From contig FN648536.1 of assembly GCA_000310025.1 (NCBI GenBank), forward strand, positions 78,946 to 142,945: a stretch of DNA of 64,000 nt. The letters run 5' to 3'. The notes below the pieces were generated by a model that worked only from the letters and a program-made list of their open reading frames with translations, searched no databases and was not told where the DNA came from. Source of the stretch: Ectocarpus siliculosus. Taxonomy: Eukaryota; Sar; Phaeophyceae; Ectocarpales; Ectocarpaceae. Position numbers and translations under genes: made by a program. Of the stretch, positions 23,311 to 34,500 are shown piece by piece; the stretch's first letter is position 1, and each line of letters begins with the position of its first letter.

Positions 23311-24461
23311 ATCCCCAATTCTGCCCTGACGGCTGCATTACTTGTGCGCTCGTCGGGGGGCGGAATAGTCTAGAGGTTTCAATGTGAAAACACGTGATGA
23401 AACTCTTGCTGCGGGAAATTAGACCAGCCTTACCCGGAATCAATCGCTTTGATGAGCGGTCCATATGCCCTTGCAGAGCGCAACCGTAGTGGATCACCGC
23501 CCTGCAGCGATGCAACAGTCAGTGGAGTGTGCCATTGTAGCCGAGTCTAGTGTCGTACGGCGTTTCTTTCGGTAATTAAAATCGGCTGAAGTTCTACAAG
23601 CGAGAGATCCATCTTCTCGCCGAGGTCGGGCCGGCTCTTTGAGGTCCTACATCATCCCCAGTAAGCAGCACGAATCAAGGGCCATGAGGTAGTGATGCAT
23701 TTAAGTTGCCTGTTCACTGCAATGGGTGATGTTCCGTCCTAGCTCCATTTCCGGCTCTGCTTCACCGGCTCGGTTGATTGGCAAAATTGATGTCGATCCA
23801 ACGAGTGCAGCGCTGTACACTGCCATCTACAATACTGCTGTTCGTTGTTACACAGCAATGCTGGTGCTGTGCCTCGCGAGCGCGACTCCAAGAGCAAGAA
23901 CCTTTTCGAAAGTGAAGCAATTGTGGCAGCACCTTTTTGGTGCTATACACGGGTGACCAGGGCGTATCTCTACAGCGCCAACGTTGTCCTTAGGAACGGT
24001 TCGCTGCGTTCCCCCAGTCACTCTGTTCGAAATCGATCTCGTCCAGCCACCAAATTCTCCACGGCTGCTTGACGCTTGTGTTGCGACATCTGCATTTGTA
24101 TGTCTTTTGCGCCAGAGATGGACACCGTGACATGGTCGGGGAGATTCACAGGCCCGGTTGCAGGATTGGGGGCAAAGAATAGGTGGGGGGAGCACAAGGA
24201 CTCCATCGCGGGTCGCGCCACGCCTATGCCCATGCCCATGCCCGTCCACATTGCGATCGACGTAGGGGCCAACACGACGACGAACTTGGGGTACGCGGGG
24301 CTTGACTACGCGGCCTTGTCCAAGAGACCGAGCCTGAATCTCGGGATGCAGGTCACGCAAATGACCATATCGGGCTGCCCTCGCCAGGGAACTAGCGCTG
24401 TGAGCACGTGTTTCCATGCGGTGGTGGCTAACTCCGTGCTTCCAGAGTAGGTGGAGCACGG
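23311..24461. other. Stretch without a firm gene
   Basis: Both strands are open over 23848-24459 (minus) and 24076-24450 (plus) with low-complexity coding in both; neither shows motifs or splice joins that settle it. Confidence 0.35.
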
Positions 24462-25400
24462 ATGAGGTTTGCTCAAGTTAGCCTGGCATCAGTCTTGCTC
24501 ATGGGCTTGGTACCGTGTATTGAGTGCGCTCTGTGGTTGATTGTTCACTCACACAGCCCACTACTCGTTTTCCTTCGCGCCGTTTCAATGCAGCTTCCTC
24601 CTGTTGGCCGGTCCAAAAGGTGCTTGCAGCCACCGCTATTCCTGGCACAGGAAGAGGTGAATCGTTCCCTTCTGACGCTGCGCTCAATAGCTTTCAATAG
24701 AATGACCAGCCAAGAGGCGTCAGGTGTCGTTGAAGCCCTCATCCCTCGGCTCCCTCCCGCATGGCGCGTTGTGCCTAACCTCGTCGTTTTGGAGCTATCT
24801 GATATCGTGGTGGAGAAACCTCCCAACATACATCCAATTGGCAAGATCGGTCAAGCAATCAAAACGTATAACCAGCTGCCGGCGTTGGAGGAACTGATCA
24901 TCCGGGACGGCCACGCCCGACACTGCGACGTGGTGCCTCTGGCTGCTGCTCTCAAGAAGGGAAATGCCCCGCAGCTACGCGTGTTCGTCTGGGAAAACCA
25001 GTGCAGAAAAGGGAGCAAACCGTCCAGCCGTCTCCTATCGACAACGAACCTCCTCCTGGGTTCTCTTGCTCTCGGCGCGTACCCCCGTCCTCGAATGGAA
25101 CGGCTCAGCTTCGTCAACAATTTCAGCTTCGTCGAGAGTAACTTGCCCTACCTGAGGGGAGCCTTGCAAGCCTGCCCGGGGCTTCGTGCTTTCAGCGTGG
25201 ACTGCAGCCAAATGTGTTCGACCCAGCTTCTCGACCTGGCCTACGCGCTGGCGATGGGGGAGGTGCCCCAGTTAGAGCATGCCCACATGCGTGTTCCGGT
25301 TGTCCGTGCTGGGCACGAGCCATGGCAAGCCATGGACGTGCTCAAGCGCGCTGCCATGTCGAAGACTCCGCCTGTGCTCCTGGAAGTTCGGCTTGGCTAA
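24462..25400 (+). CDS. Leucine-rich-repeat-like protein, apparently single exon
   Basis: A 312-codon frame begins at ATG 24462. Residues 1-30 are hydrophobic (VSLASVLLMGLVPCIECAL), a possible signal peptide. From about residue 105 there are spaced leucine-rich segments: VPNLVVLELSDIVV, LPALEELIIRDG, APQLRVFVWENQ, RMERLSFVNNFSFVESN, CPGLRAFSVDCSQ and VPQLEHAHMRVPV, each separated by a helix-like stretch, as in ribonuclease-inhibitor-type repeats. Such repeats bind proteins; the partner is unknown. The start is uncertain: an acceptor-like gcttgcag|CCACCG near 24632 would make the hydrophobic leader intronic and require an upstream exon, so secretion should not be assumed. Confidence 0.55.
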   Translation: MRFAQVSLASVLLMGLVPCIECALWLIVHSHSPLLVFLRAVSMQLPPVGRSKRCLQPPLFLAQEEVNRSLLTLRSIAFNRMTSQEASGVVEALIPRLPPAWRVVPNLVVLELSDIVVEKPPNIHPIGKIGQAIKTYNQLPALEELIIRDGHARHCDVVPLAAALKKGNAPQLRVFVWENQCRKGSKPSSRLLSTTNLLLGSLALGAYPRPRMERLSFVNNFSFVESNLPYLRGALQACPGLRAFSVDCSQMCSTQLLDLAYALAMGEVPQLEHAHMRVPVVRAGHEPWQAMDVLKRAAMSKTPPVLLEVRLG

Positions 25401-26904
25401 ATCGACATCGAGGACACAACGCTCTCCACAACAAAGCAAAGTGGCGTTCAACTGGTTTGGGAAAAAATAAACCGAAGGCCAATGCCTTGCGTTTTCTGGA
25501 GATTGACGTGCACACGGTGGTTGTACTACAACGAGCTGCCGTTCCAGAAAGGTGGAAAGAGATGGTCGGGTGTGATGAGCGCAGAGCGTGCTGAAGGTAC
25601 TTGTGTTAGCACAATGAGATGGAGGGACGTGTGTGTGCCTACGTGAAAAAGCCTAGCCGATGATACGCACGTACTGGGACAAGACTGGCTGAAAGATGGG
25701 TGAAACCACGAAGGGGTCATTCTGCTCGCCACCAGAGAAAGGGATCAAGCCTCGAGAGACAAGCACCGCAGGGACTTGAAAGGCTACATTGCAACAAATC
25801 AATCTTCGATGCGCGATCCGGCATATATTGCGCTCGGAATGAAGCAAACAATCAAATGATTTGGTCAGCAAACCGCAAATAGTGGAAGACCATGTGAACT
25901 GCAGGAGAGTTCCTGAAAAACGTTCCACGATCACAGTCGTTCGCCAATGATGAACGAGTCCCTTAGAACAATCTGGTTAAACGAATAACACGTATCATCC
26001 CCCCACGAACACCGAGCCCAAGAATAACAATCCCGAAACACGAGTAGTCCAGAGGAGATTGATATGTTTGATGTCGTTCTTCTATTGCAGCCTCTTAATG
26101 GAGACGTTACAGGTGAAACCGCGTGTTGGTTAGTCAGGCCGCTTCTTGCAAGTGCCCATGTAGTGCGGAGCGGTGTCTAACCTTTTCAGTTTCCTCCGAG
26201 ACCCCGCTACGTAGGTGTACTGGCAACTACGAGTACCCTTGGTTAGTTTAATACAGAGAGGGGGGGTGGTATTCATCATCATCATGAATACGGCCCGCAC
26301 CTCATAAATAAATGCGGCCCGCACGTAAACGCGGCCCACATATGTATGCCTAGAAAGATGCAAAATGCGGGCCGCAGGAAGGAAGTGATCCGAACACGTT
26401 GTTGTGTAGTGAGACGAGCATGCACATATTCGAGATTTGTGGGCAAACGTCTCCGTGTTATGCTGGATTGTACCGTGACCTGGCGAGGGCGTTAGTATGG
26501 GACACACTCTAATAGAATGCCAAACCTAACCCTCAAAACTGGCATTGCTTGAGCGCCTACCGTTTTGGCTCCTTTGACTTCAATTGAGAATGGTGTGAAT
26601 TTTTGTCTTGATTTCAATGTAGGCCTGTGGAGGTAGACGCGTGAAATGTATGTTTTGAGCAGCCTCTACTGCCGCCCTGTGCGAGAATCAACAATTTCTG
26701 TTTTTCGCGGTGCCTTCCTACTGGTGTGGTTTGTCTGTTGTGCAATTTCTGGTGCTCTTGCGTTTGTTTTCAAAATTAGTCAACATCAAAATTCGTCTTC
26801 TGCACCCCCTTAAAAATCGAAGAATGTTGCTAATCGGAAAATCGTTAACAATTTTCCAATTTTCCACACAACGAGCCTCCCTCCGCTGATAGGCTGATTA
26901 TCTT
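25401..26904. other. Stretch without a recognised gene
   Basis: Short frames only; nothing recognisable on either strand. Confidence 0.4.
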
Positions 26905-28063
26905 TCCCAAAAAACTCACTTTTCAGGATGCCCAAAAATCGGGCTGGAAAAAAGTCCCGCCGTTCTTACAGTGAGCCGGATTCCTGAGGCGGATTCTTGG
27001 GGGGTGGGTGTAGATCAATCCAGACGACATTATCATCGAGTGCGACCTGAGTTCTTGGCGTATCGCTCCCATCAAGGGCTCCCAGCAATCCTACGCTGAA
27101 GGGCTTGCTATTCTGCACGCTGGCTGTTGATGGTCACTCGGCACGCGTGCGTAAAAAAAACAAAATCGCACCGCACCGAGCATGGAGACGCCGAAACAGG
27201 CCAAACCGCCACGAGACAGCAAAAAGAGTCGCTTTTTGTCAGAGAGGGGAGGACGCCGCAACTGATTTCTCGCTCCCTAGGCCACCGATCGAAGCCAGAC
27301 CAGTCAGGGCGTGCTCTCTGTTCCTTGCTCTCTGCCGGAGTAGACTTGCTCGGCAGCGCGTACTCTGGGTCGACGGAGAGAAGCATGCGCGTGGTGCCCG
27401 TTGCTTTTTCGAACTGTGATTTTTTTCTGGTCTGCTTCACTTGAGAAAAGAGTAATGTGTTGAAGGCCTGGAAACAATTTTCAACAGACAGCTTGTGTAC
27501 ACGCAGACGACAATTTCAAATGATTGTATCAACGAGCTGCTGAGCAAATCTACTCCGGCAGAGAGCAAGGAACAGAGAGCACGTCCTGACTGGTCTGGCT
27601 TCGATCGGTGGCCAGAAATCAATTGCGGTGTCCTCCCGTCTCTGACAAAAAGCGGCTCTTTTTGCTGTCTCGTGGCGGTTTGGCCTGTTTCGGCGTCTCC
27701 ATGCTTGGTGTGATGCGATATGATTTTTTTACGCACGCTTGCCGAGCGGCCATCAACAGCCAGCGTGCAGAACAGCAAGCCCTTCAGCGTAGGGTTGCTG
27801 GGAGCCCTTGATGGGAGAGATACGTCAAGAACTCAGGTCGCACTCGCCGATTATGTCGTCTGGGTTCACGCAGCGGTGAATTTTGTGGGATGAGAAATCT
27901 GGGTGGGCACCATCCTGATTTTTTCCAAACTTTTCGGGTGGAGGCCACCCAAATAGCTTAACCCGGATTTTGTCGACCCAAAAAACTTGAAGAATCTGGC
28001 TGTATAAGAAGCCGGATTTCTGCCCATTCTGAAAAGTGAAGCTTTTTGGGAAAGGAATGCAGG
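26905..28063. repeat. Long inverted repeat (about 330-bp arms)
   Basis: Plus 27021-27358 pairs with the reverse complement of 27533-27863, sharing blocks such as TGCGACCTGAGTTCTTG, CAAGGGCTCCCAGCAA, TACGCTGAAGGGCTTGCT and GAAGCCAGACCAGTCAGG. Weaker symmetry continues outward to about 26905 and 28063 (CTTTCCCAAAAA...CACTTTTCAG on both sides). The unpaired centre is about 175 bp. No protein motif is seen; matching frames on the two strands only reflect the symmetry. It could be a foldback DNA element, an inverted duplication, or a hairpin RNA precursor. Confidence 0.85.
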
Positions 28064-28781
28064 TGTGTAAGAATCAGCATTGAAACTGGTTTTTTTTCCT
28101 TATCGTGGGTTCTGGCGAGACTGTCAGGAACGATCCTCAGAACGATGGCTTACATCAAAATATATTTCCTAAATTGGGAAAAATTTTGAGTCCGGAAGAG
28201 TCGATATGTACTATAAGATTTGGTCCCTTTTCATTCTTCGGCATTTCTTGCTCTCGCGGTAGCGAGTCTTTTCTCGCGTTTCCTTCTCAGGGGCATGCAG
28301 GAGGCTCGTCGGTACATTATCGCCCGTGCCCGGAGCTCGGTAGGCCTCCGTGGCGCGTGTCGTTGACGGCCAAAGTTGCGAAAACTGGCTCAAAACCCCG
28401 GGGACGCGTTCCGCGCTTCAAAGCCTGGCGAACCAATTCTGAAACCTGTCAAACCCATCAAATAGGACGGTTTGACATATTTGCCTCTTTCTTCTCCACT
28501 TTCATTCGTTCATTCATTCATTCGATGATTCATGGCTGTGGCTCTTCGTGTCATCGCATTGTCCGACAGCAGTACCTACGTTTACTACACTTCGCAACGG
28601 GCCAAGTGCAGACAAGTCTGAGAGCATGCATCCAGCCGCAGTGTTGAACATGTCCAATTCGTGGTGTTGTTTCGGCTTCAAATTCGGTTCTCATCGGAAA
28701 CCTGCCATCAATCAAAGACATCATAGAAGTCTGAGTTTTCGCTGTCAAAATATTGTCCGCTCGAGCTGGCTCCAATGTAGA

Positions 28782-29068
28782 ATAACAACGTGCGAGATGT
28801 TTTGTGCGGAAATACAAGCGTTGTACGACACACAGTCCCTCTCCGGGCAATGCGCATGTGGTCTTGCGTCACCTGAGTGAGGGAGGGTAGACACCCACGT
28901 CCCGAAGGGAGACCTTGTATGTATATATAACAACGTGCGAGATGTTTTGTGCGGAAATACAAGCGTTGTACGACACACAGTCCCTCTCCGGGCAATGCGC
29001 ATGTGGTCTTGCGTCACCTGAGGGAGGGTAGACACCCACGTCCCGAAGGGAGACCTTGTATGTATATA
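28782..29068. repeat. Tandem duplication, about 141-145 bp, two units
   Basis: Units start at 28782 and 28927 with ATAACAACGTGCGAGATG and end in CTTGTATGTATATA. They are identical except for a 4-bp length difference in the GAGTGAGGGAGG segment. No coding function seen. Confidence 0.9.
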
Positions 29069-31537
29069 ATAGTATTCTAGAGGAAACTCTGTAAAAGAAA
29101 AGAAATGGGGACATGCGAACTACAGCTCACATCCCTGCGGAAATATCGTGTTGGGCCTCGCTCAACATGCAGCAGCAGTGTACATACATACATAGGTGTT
29201 GCGAGCGGAACAGCACTGCTGTTTGTAGTATGCATATATATATGGCGGTTGGTTGTCCTAATTAAATGCTGTAAAGTCAATATACAGCTACTACATACAA
29301 TAGATCGATCGTAAGATCTGCAATCAACAAGTGCACTCGTGCCTGCAATAAAGCACGAGTAACGCGGGAATGAAATCAGGAGCCTATGCTGCTTTGGGTG
29401 CGTCGCTGAGTTGGGTGTCTACTGTGCTTCCCAACAGCAGTTAGAGATCGCAGCACAGCAAAGCTTGATCGGTGCCATGCTCATCCCATTATCTTGGACA
29501 TACAATAAGCCATACAATACGAAGCAATGCAGCGGATTACGTCGGGCTCATTACGTCGAACAACCTTTACCTCTCTCTGTGAAACACTGGAACGACGTGC
29601 GCGGGGGCCAGTTTTCCTAGTCCTCGATCACAGGATCTGCTGCCGTGCCCTTTGATCCAGATGGGAATGCTCACTGCTCACTGCTCACTGCCACACGGGA
29701 TGTGAAGCCAGCAGCCATGTGCAGGCAGCATGCAGGCGGCGGAACATGTGCGTACACTGCGAATCCCCCCTCCCCCCATTTTTTTTTTATTTTTCTTAAT
29801 ATGACACAACGAGAAAAGAGTCTGAGACAGATTTTGTTTTTCCCCCCAAACAGAGCAAAAAAAAACGGCATTTCGCGCGCCCCCCCGTTGGCAGACTCTT
29901 GGATTTTGTTCTTTTCGTCTTTTGCCCTCTCGCGCCCGCGGCCGCACTATCGGATTTGTGGGTGGCTGAGATACATGGCGATGAAAGTGAGTTTCTTCAC
30001 GAAGCCGAATGACGAAATATATCAGTATCGTCGAGGAATCCTAATCTGATAGTAGTTGCATTCTTCTACCTTTGCTTTGTCTGGTAGACTGTAGACTAAA
30101 TCTCTGTCTGGTAGACTAGAAGACTAAATCTAGACTACTATGTGTTGAGGACGATGACGACTAAATAGACCAGCGCTGACTACTTTGTAGTGGTCTAGTG
30201 GTCATCGTGCTTCTCAACGCTACAATGCATACAGAGTAGACAGATAACGATGTACTGTGTACTTCTAGCAAGTCGCAAGTCGGCGTCGCGGCACGAGTAA
30301 CCTATGCCGCGCGTGCCCGAATTGCCAATTTAGCTGCGCTTGCCTCTGCCGTGTGACGAAAACAGCCTGCTTCGGTTCTCGAAGTATTTAGACCAAGGGA
30401 ACCAAGGAGAAGCTGTCTTATTCTACGTACCTGTACTGTGTACATGTACGTGTGCAACGCTTCTTCTTGCCCACTCGAGGATCGATCTTTTTTCTGCACG
30501 CGCCACTAGGCCTGCCGCTGTCACCATGCCGTCCACAACGGATAACGTCAAGCCCAACCAAGCTCCCCTACTCGGCTTGCCTGCCAACGCTCCTCCCACT
30601 GTGCCGCACCGAAACCCGTTGGCACGCGCTCGACATGGAACAACAGCAGCAACACGTATATTCGACTGCGCCCCAACGATTGCCAGGCAGGGCCGCACAT
30701 GCTGGCCCGCAACGAACGCTCGAGAGCTTTTAGCCGAGGAAAAGCGGCAGAAGGCGGACGCGGCTACGGCCACGGCCGAGAAACTACATATATATGTAGT
30801 GCTTGTACGTGCGGGGGCGCCGAAATACTGAGAGAGATTCACTGAACGCGAACGACCGACATAAAAGAGAAAGCTAGACAGTACTCTCTGGCCAGTGCTG
30901 AGCAGCAAGAGGCCGGGTAGACAGGGTTGCCGCCATAGTGCAATATTGTGTGACGGTTCCACGCGTACGCCGTCTGCGCCGTTTGTTGGCGAGGTCTGTA
31001 GCAAGCCGTCGAATCGTGAAAAATGACGACACACGACAGTATGAGCACCGCCTTCTTCTCGAACCCCGAGAAAAACAGCCAAACCCCGAGAAGAAAAGTC
31101 AAAATCGCCAGACGGTGAGTTTGAATGAGCGCTATCAAGATGCAACCATCGCCATCGCCCGACGGAAAGGGAGGCGGAGCAACAAGAGCACTTCGGCAAG
31201 ACTCAAACGCGCGTTACATTTGCGTGAGTAGCTCAGTTCGTCACTATGCGCGCGTTACATTTGCGTGAGTAGCTCAGTTCGTCACTTTTGAACGTGGCAA
31301 GCAAGAGACACGCTGTTGATACTTGTTTCAGTAGCAATACAAGCAACGCGAGCACTCGCATTTGTTGGGTGTTCCGAAGCTATATTCCCGGTCGTCCAAG
31401 GTCGTCGTCATATTTTCATTGCAGCCAAGGCCTGTCTATCCTTGGAGCTGCTCAATGTGTACGTATCCGATTCCTGTGTAGCTGCCGTGACAGGGTGTAC
31501 GTGGCGAGAAGTACAGAACATCCACAACTCCAGCGAA
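29069..31537. other. Stretch without a firm gene
   Basis: One plus-strand frame starting at ATG 30526 (about 100 codons, ending ELLAEEKRQKADAATATAEK and a short tail) might be a small gene but is overlapped by an open minus frame and has no motif. A small GTAGACTAGAAGACTAAATC-type repeat lies at 30075-30145. Confidence 0.35.
31209..31287. repeat. 40-bp tandem duplication
   Basis: GCGCGTTACATTTGCGTGAG and the following AGCTCAGTTCGTCACT occur twice in a row with a period of about 40 bp, just beyond the 3' end of the malate dehydrogenase gene. Confidence 0.9.
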
Positions 31538-34500
31538 CTACGACAAAGCCTGTCTTTCCGATTCTCGCAACGTTTCGAGTGCTTCTCGCCGCTCTTCAAG
31601 AAGTTCCTTCGCAGATTCATCCAGCATTGCCATGTCGGGGCGAAACCCGTTCAAGATCCGATGTCGACCTGGCGATTGAGGTTGCCGTTGGGCAGTAAAA
31701 GCCACACAACATGGATGGGAGAGGGAAAAAATCTCAAGGTACGTCAGAACGCGTTGATACACACGGACAGATTCCCAGTCATCTCCACGTTAAAGGTGCA
31801 CAAGGTTTCAATTAGCATCCTGTGCGAGAAAGTATCTATAAGGTTTCAGGAGATGACACGCCATTATCCCTGGGGTCAATGGAGGTATGTTGTACACCAA
31901 ACGATACGTCTTGGCGAGACGAGTGGTAGCGCGAAAGGCAAGGAAGAAAATACAAGGTGGCGGCAAGTCAGGCCACCATGTGAACGTCTTATCAATGCAA
32001 AACTCGAGATGAAAAATTGGTCAACGTTACTTGGCACCATGCAAGGTTGGTCAACTGCACTCCGTGCGCGATAGGATAGTGATGTAATGCAGTCACAACA
32101 TGTAACTTCTTCAAACCAAAAGTGATGCTGTTGAACTGCAGCCGTGCGTGTGCACCAAACATACTCTTGCCCCTTCCGTAAATCGTGAATACTTGCCTAC
32201 ACTTGACTAGAGCGTCACATGAACGAATGAACAACTTTCGAATAAAAGGTGCCCGCAGTTTTCTGATTGCCCAATATTTTTTAAAGGAATAATCCTTCGA
32301 CCGAAATTTCCGACCGATGAAGTCATCCACGGTCATGACGTCACATCTCTTTTTGCAGCCATCACTGCCATATATGCATACCTTCTCCGCACTCGACAGG
32401 AAACGAGAAGACAACGTCGTCCGGGACACCATATGGGTTTCCATCTGAAAACACGCCCATCGATACACCGGCATGCGTCCCACTTGTCGAAGAATGCAAC
32501 CAGTCCTTGAGGTGGTTTGCGATGGCGTTTGCGGCGGAGAGGGCGCTTGATTTCCCTCTGGCCTCGATCACTTTCGTACCCCTGGATTTGCGGTCGTGTG
32601 TCACGAAAGAAGGGCGTGTGCGTTGATCAAACCGAAGAGGATGAGCACAGTGAACGGCCGCCAATACTACTCAAATGTAATGACAACCGTCGCCTCTAGG
32701 AGCAGAGAAGGACGTTAGTCCAAGAAGCGGCGCAACAGCCGCTTATGAAAACATCTTACGCATAGACACTCCAGGATTGTGACCAACTCGAGCGATTGCT
32801 TCAAACATTATTGGTGCCACCCCCCATCCCCCATTGACAGAATCACCCACGCAGTTGCAAGTGATGGCGCTGACAACGCATCACCAATCTCGCCGTTTTT
32901 GGTGGGTATCCCTGGGGGCCCCTCAAAACGCGTGAGACACACTTTTGCTATGCTGTGCAGGGTACAGAGGCGCTGAACTTGCCAATGGCTGAGGGTCACA
33001 TAGACGGATGATGCGACGAAGAACAAGAAAACGACGCTGGAAATTCGTGGGAAGGAGCACGACCTGTCAAGAAACGAAACATACGTATCCAGGCCTTTCC
33101 GTGGGGAAAGTTGTTGCTCCGTGTGGGTGAGCACCGCAGAGCGGGGGAAATATGCTGCGAGTTATGGACGATGGCGATACGAAGAGAAATCTTCCGTTGG
33201 CAGCGCCTGAGAGCACAATGATCTTATCTTATCTACTTCGAAGTAAGACTATTCTTGGTCAAGAGAAACATTTACAGGTCCACATGCGGCATGAAGGTGT
33301 ACTGCTAAAATATTTTCATACTTCGGCTACAACCGTATTCTCGTACACAGTCCTTCGGGTTAAACGAAAGCAAGGTAGGGTGATGGAAAAGACTCTTGAA
33401 CCCCTGTTCACTACGAGGGCGCCCACGGGGTTTTGGCACACACCCTTTTATTCTCATCTATTTACACTGCTTTTTATGGGAGCGTGAAGTTGCGAGAAAA
33501 GGAAAAGTTTGTTTGCAAGTTTTGGTCGGGAACTTTTGTCAAAAACACTTTTATTGCACGCTCACTATGGGGCGAAGGAAGTTTCTTCACGTGACTGGTG
33601 GAACGCGGAGGCGTGATCGTTTTTTGTTTATTGAGCAACGGCGAGAAGCAGGCATACCCCTTCGTACCACCCCGAGAAACCGGCCAGAGCTTGGAACGAC
33701 GATTTGGAAAACGAGCTGGTGGCACAAAACCTGGCGTTGTGCCTTCCATTTGAAGCCAGGAAGACCTCATTCATGCTCACACCAAAAACAAATAATGTTT
33801 GACGCAGACTCTATGGATACATATACGTATTCCACATAGCTGCGGCCATCGTAGGCCATAAACTCCAACTCGTCGTTGAAGTATTCTGACTTGGTCGTTC
33901 ATCTATCGCGTGGATCGTGCGCGTGTGTGTGGCGGGAGAGGATCTACGTGTGTGGTAGGGGCAGGTACTTGACGTGGATTGGTGGAGAAAAAAATTCAAA
34001 CTTTAAGCGCAACTTTTTGCTCCCATAAAGATCGTACATAACAACAGTTGCGAGAAATGTTCGCAAACCACAACTTTTCTCGCAACTTTATGCTCCCATA
34101 AAAAACGGCGTGTGAGGAGCGATGGGGCGCCTGAAGCGCCGGTTGAACGACCCCGGCACATTGGACGCGAACGCGCCGACGTCAAACGATTGGGCTGAAG
34201 ACCTGAGTTTTCAAATATTAGCAAGAACAGGTGAGTTTGCAATGACCGCGTGACGATTTTCGTCGTCACCGTAGCTTCCAACCCACCTTTCGCGCACTGC
34301 CGGGACAAGCGTTTCAGATATCCAATCGTGCCAGGCCGAATCCAAGTCCGGTGCCGTACCATCTTCACGAGCAGGAGACAACAGTCCCGTCCCATTTGGA
34401 AGTCCACCGTCTCGTTGCAGAGCAGTCTGCAACGGTACCCACCGGCCGTCAATTTTTGCCTCCGCTCCAGACACGTCGGGCCACATGGTGGGGCTGTGAT

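Noticed and set aside
27105-27811. Paired frames on both strands starting MLFCTLAVDG
   Set aside because: They mirror each other only because of the inverted repeat; no conserved protein features.
30526-30831. Plus-strand frame of about 100 codons
   Set aside because: An overlapping minus frame is equally open and there is no motif or splice support; left as a note only.
31228-31245. Possible tRNA start GTAGCTCAGTTCG
   Set aside because: No cloverleaf or B box follows; the motif is part of a 40-bp tandem duplication.
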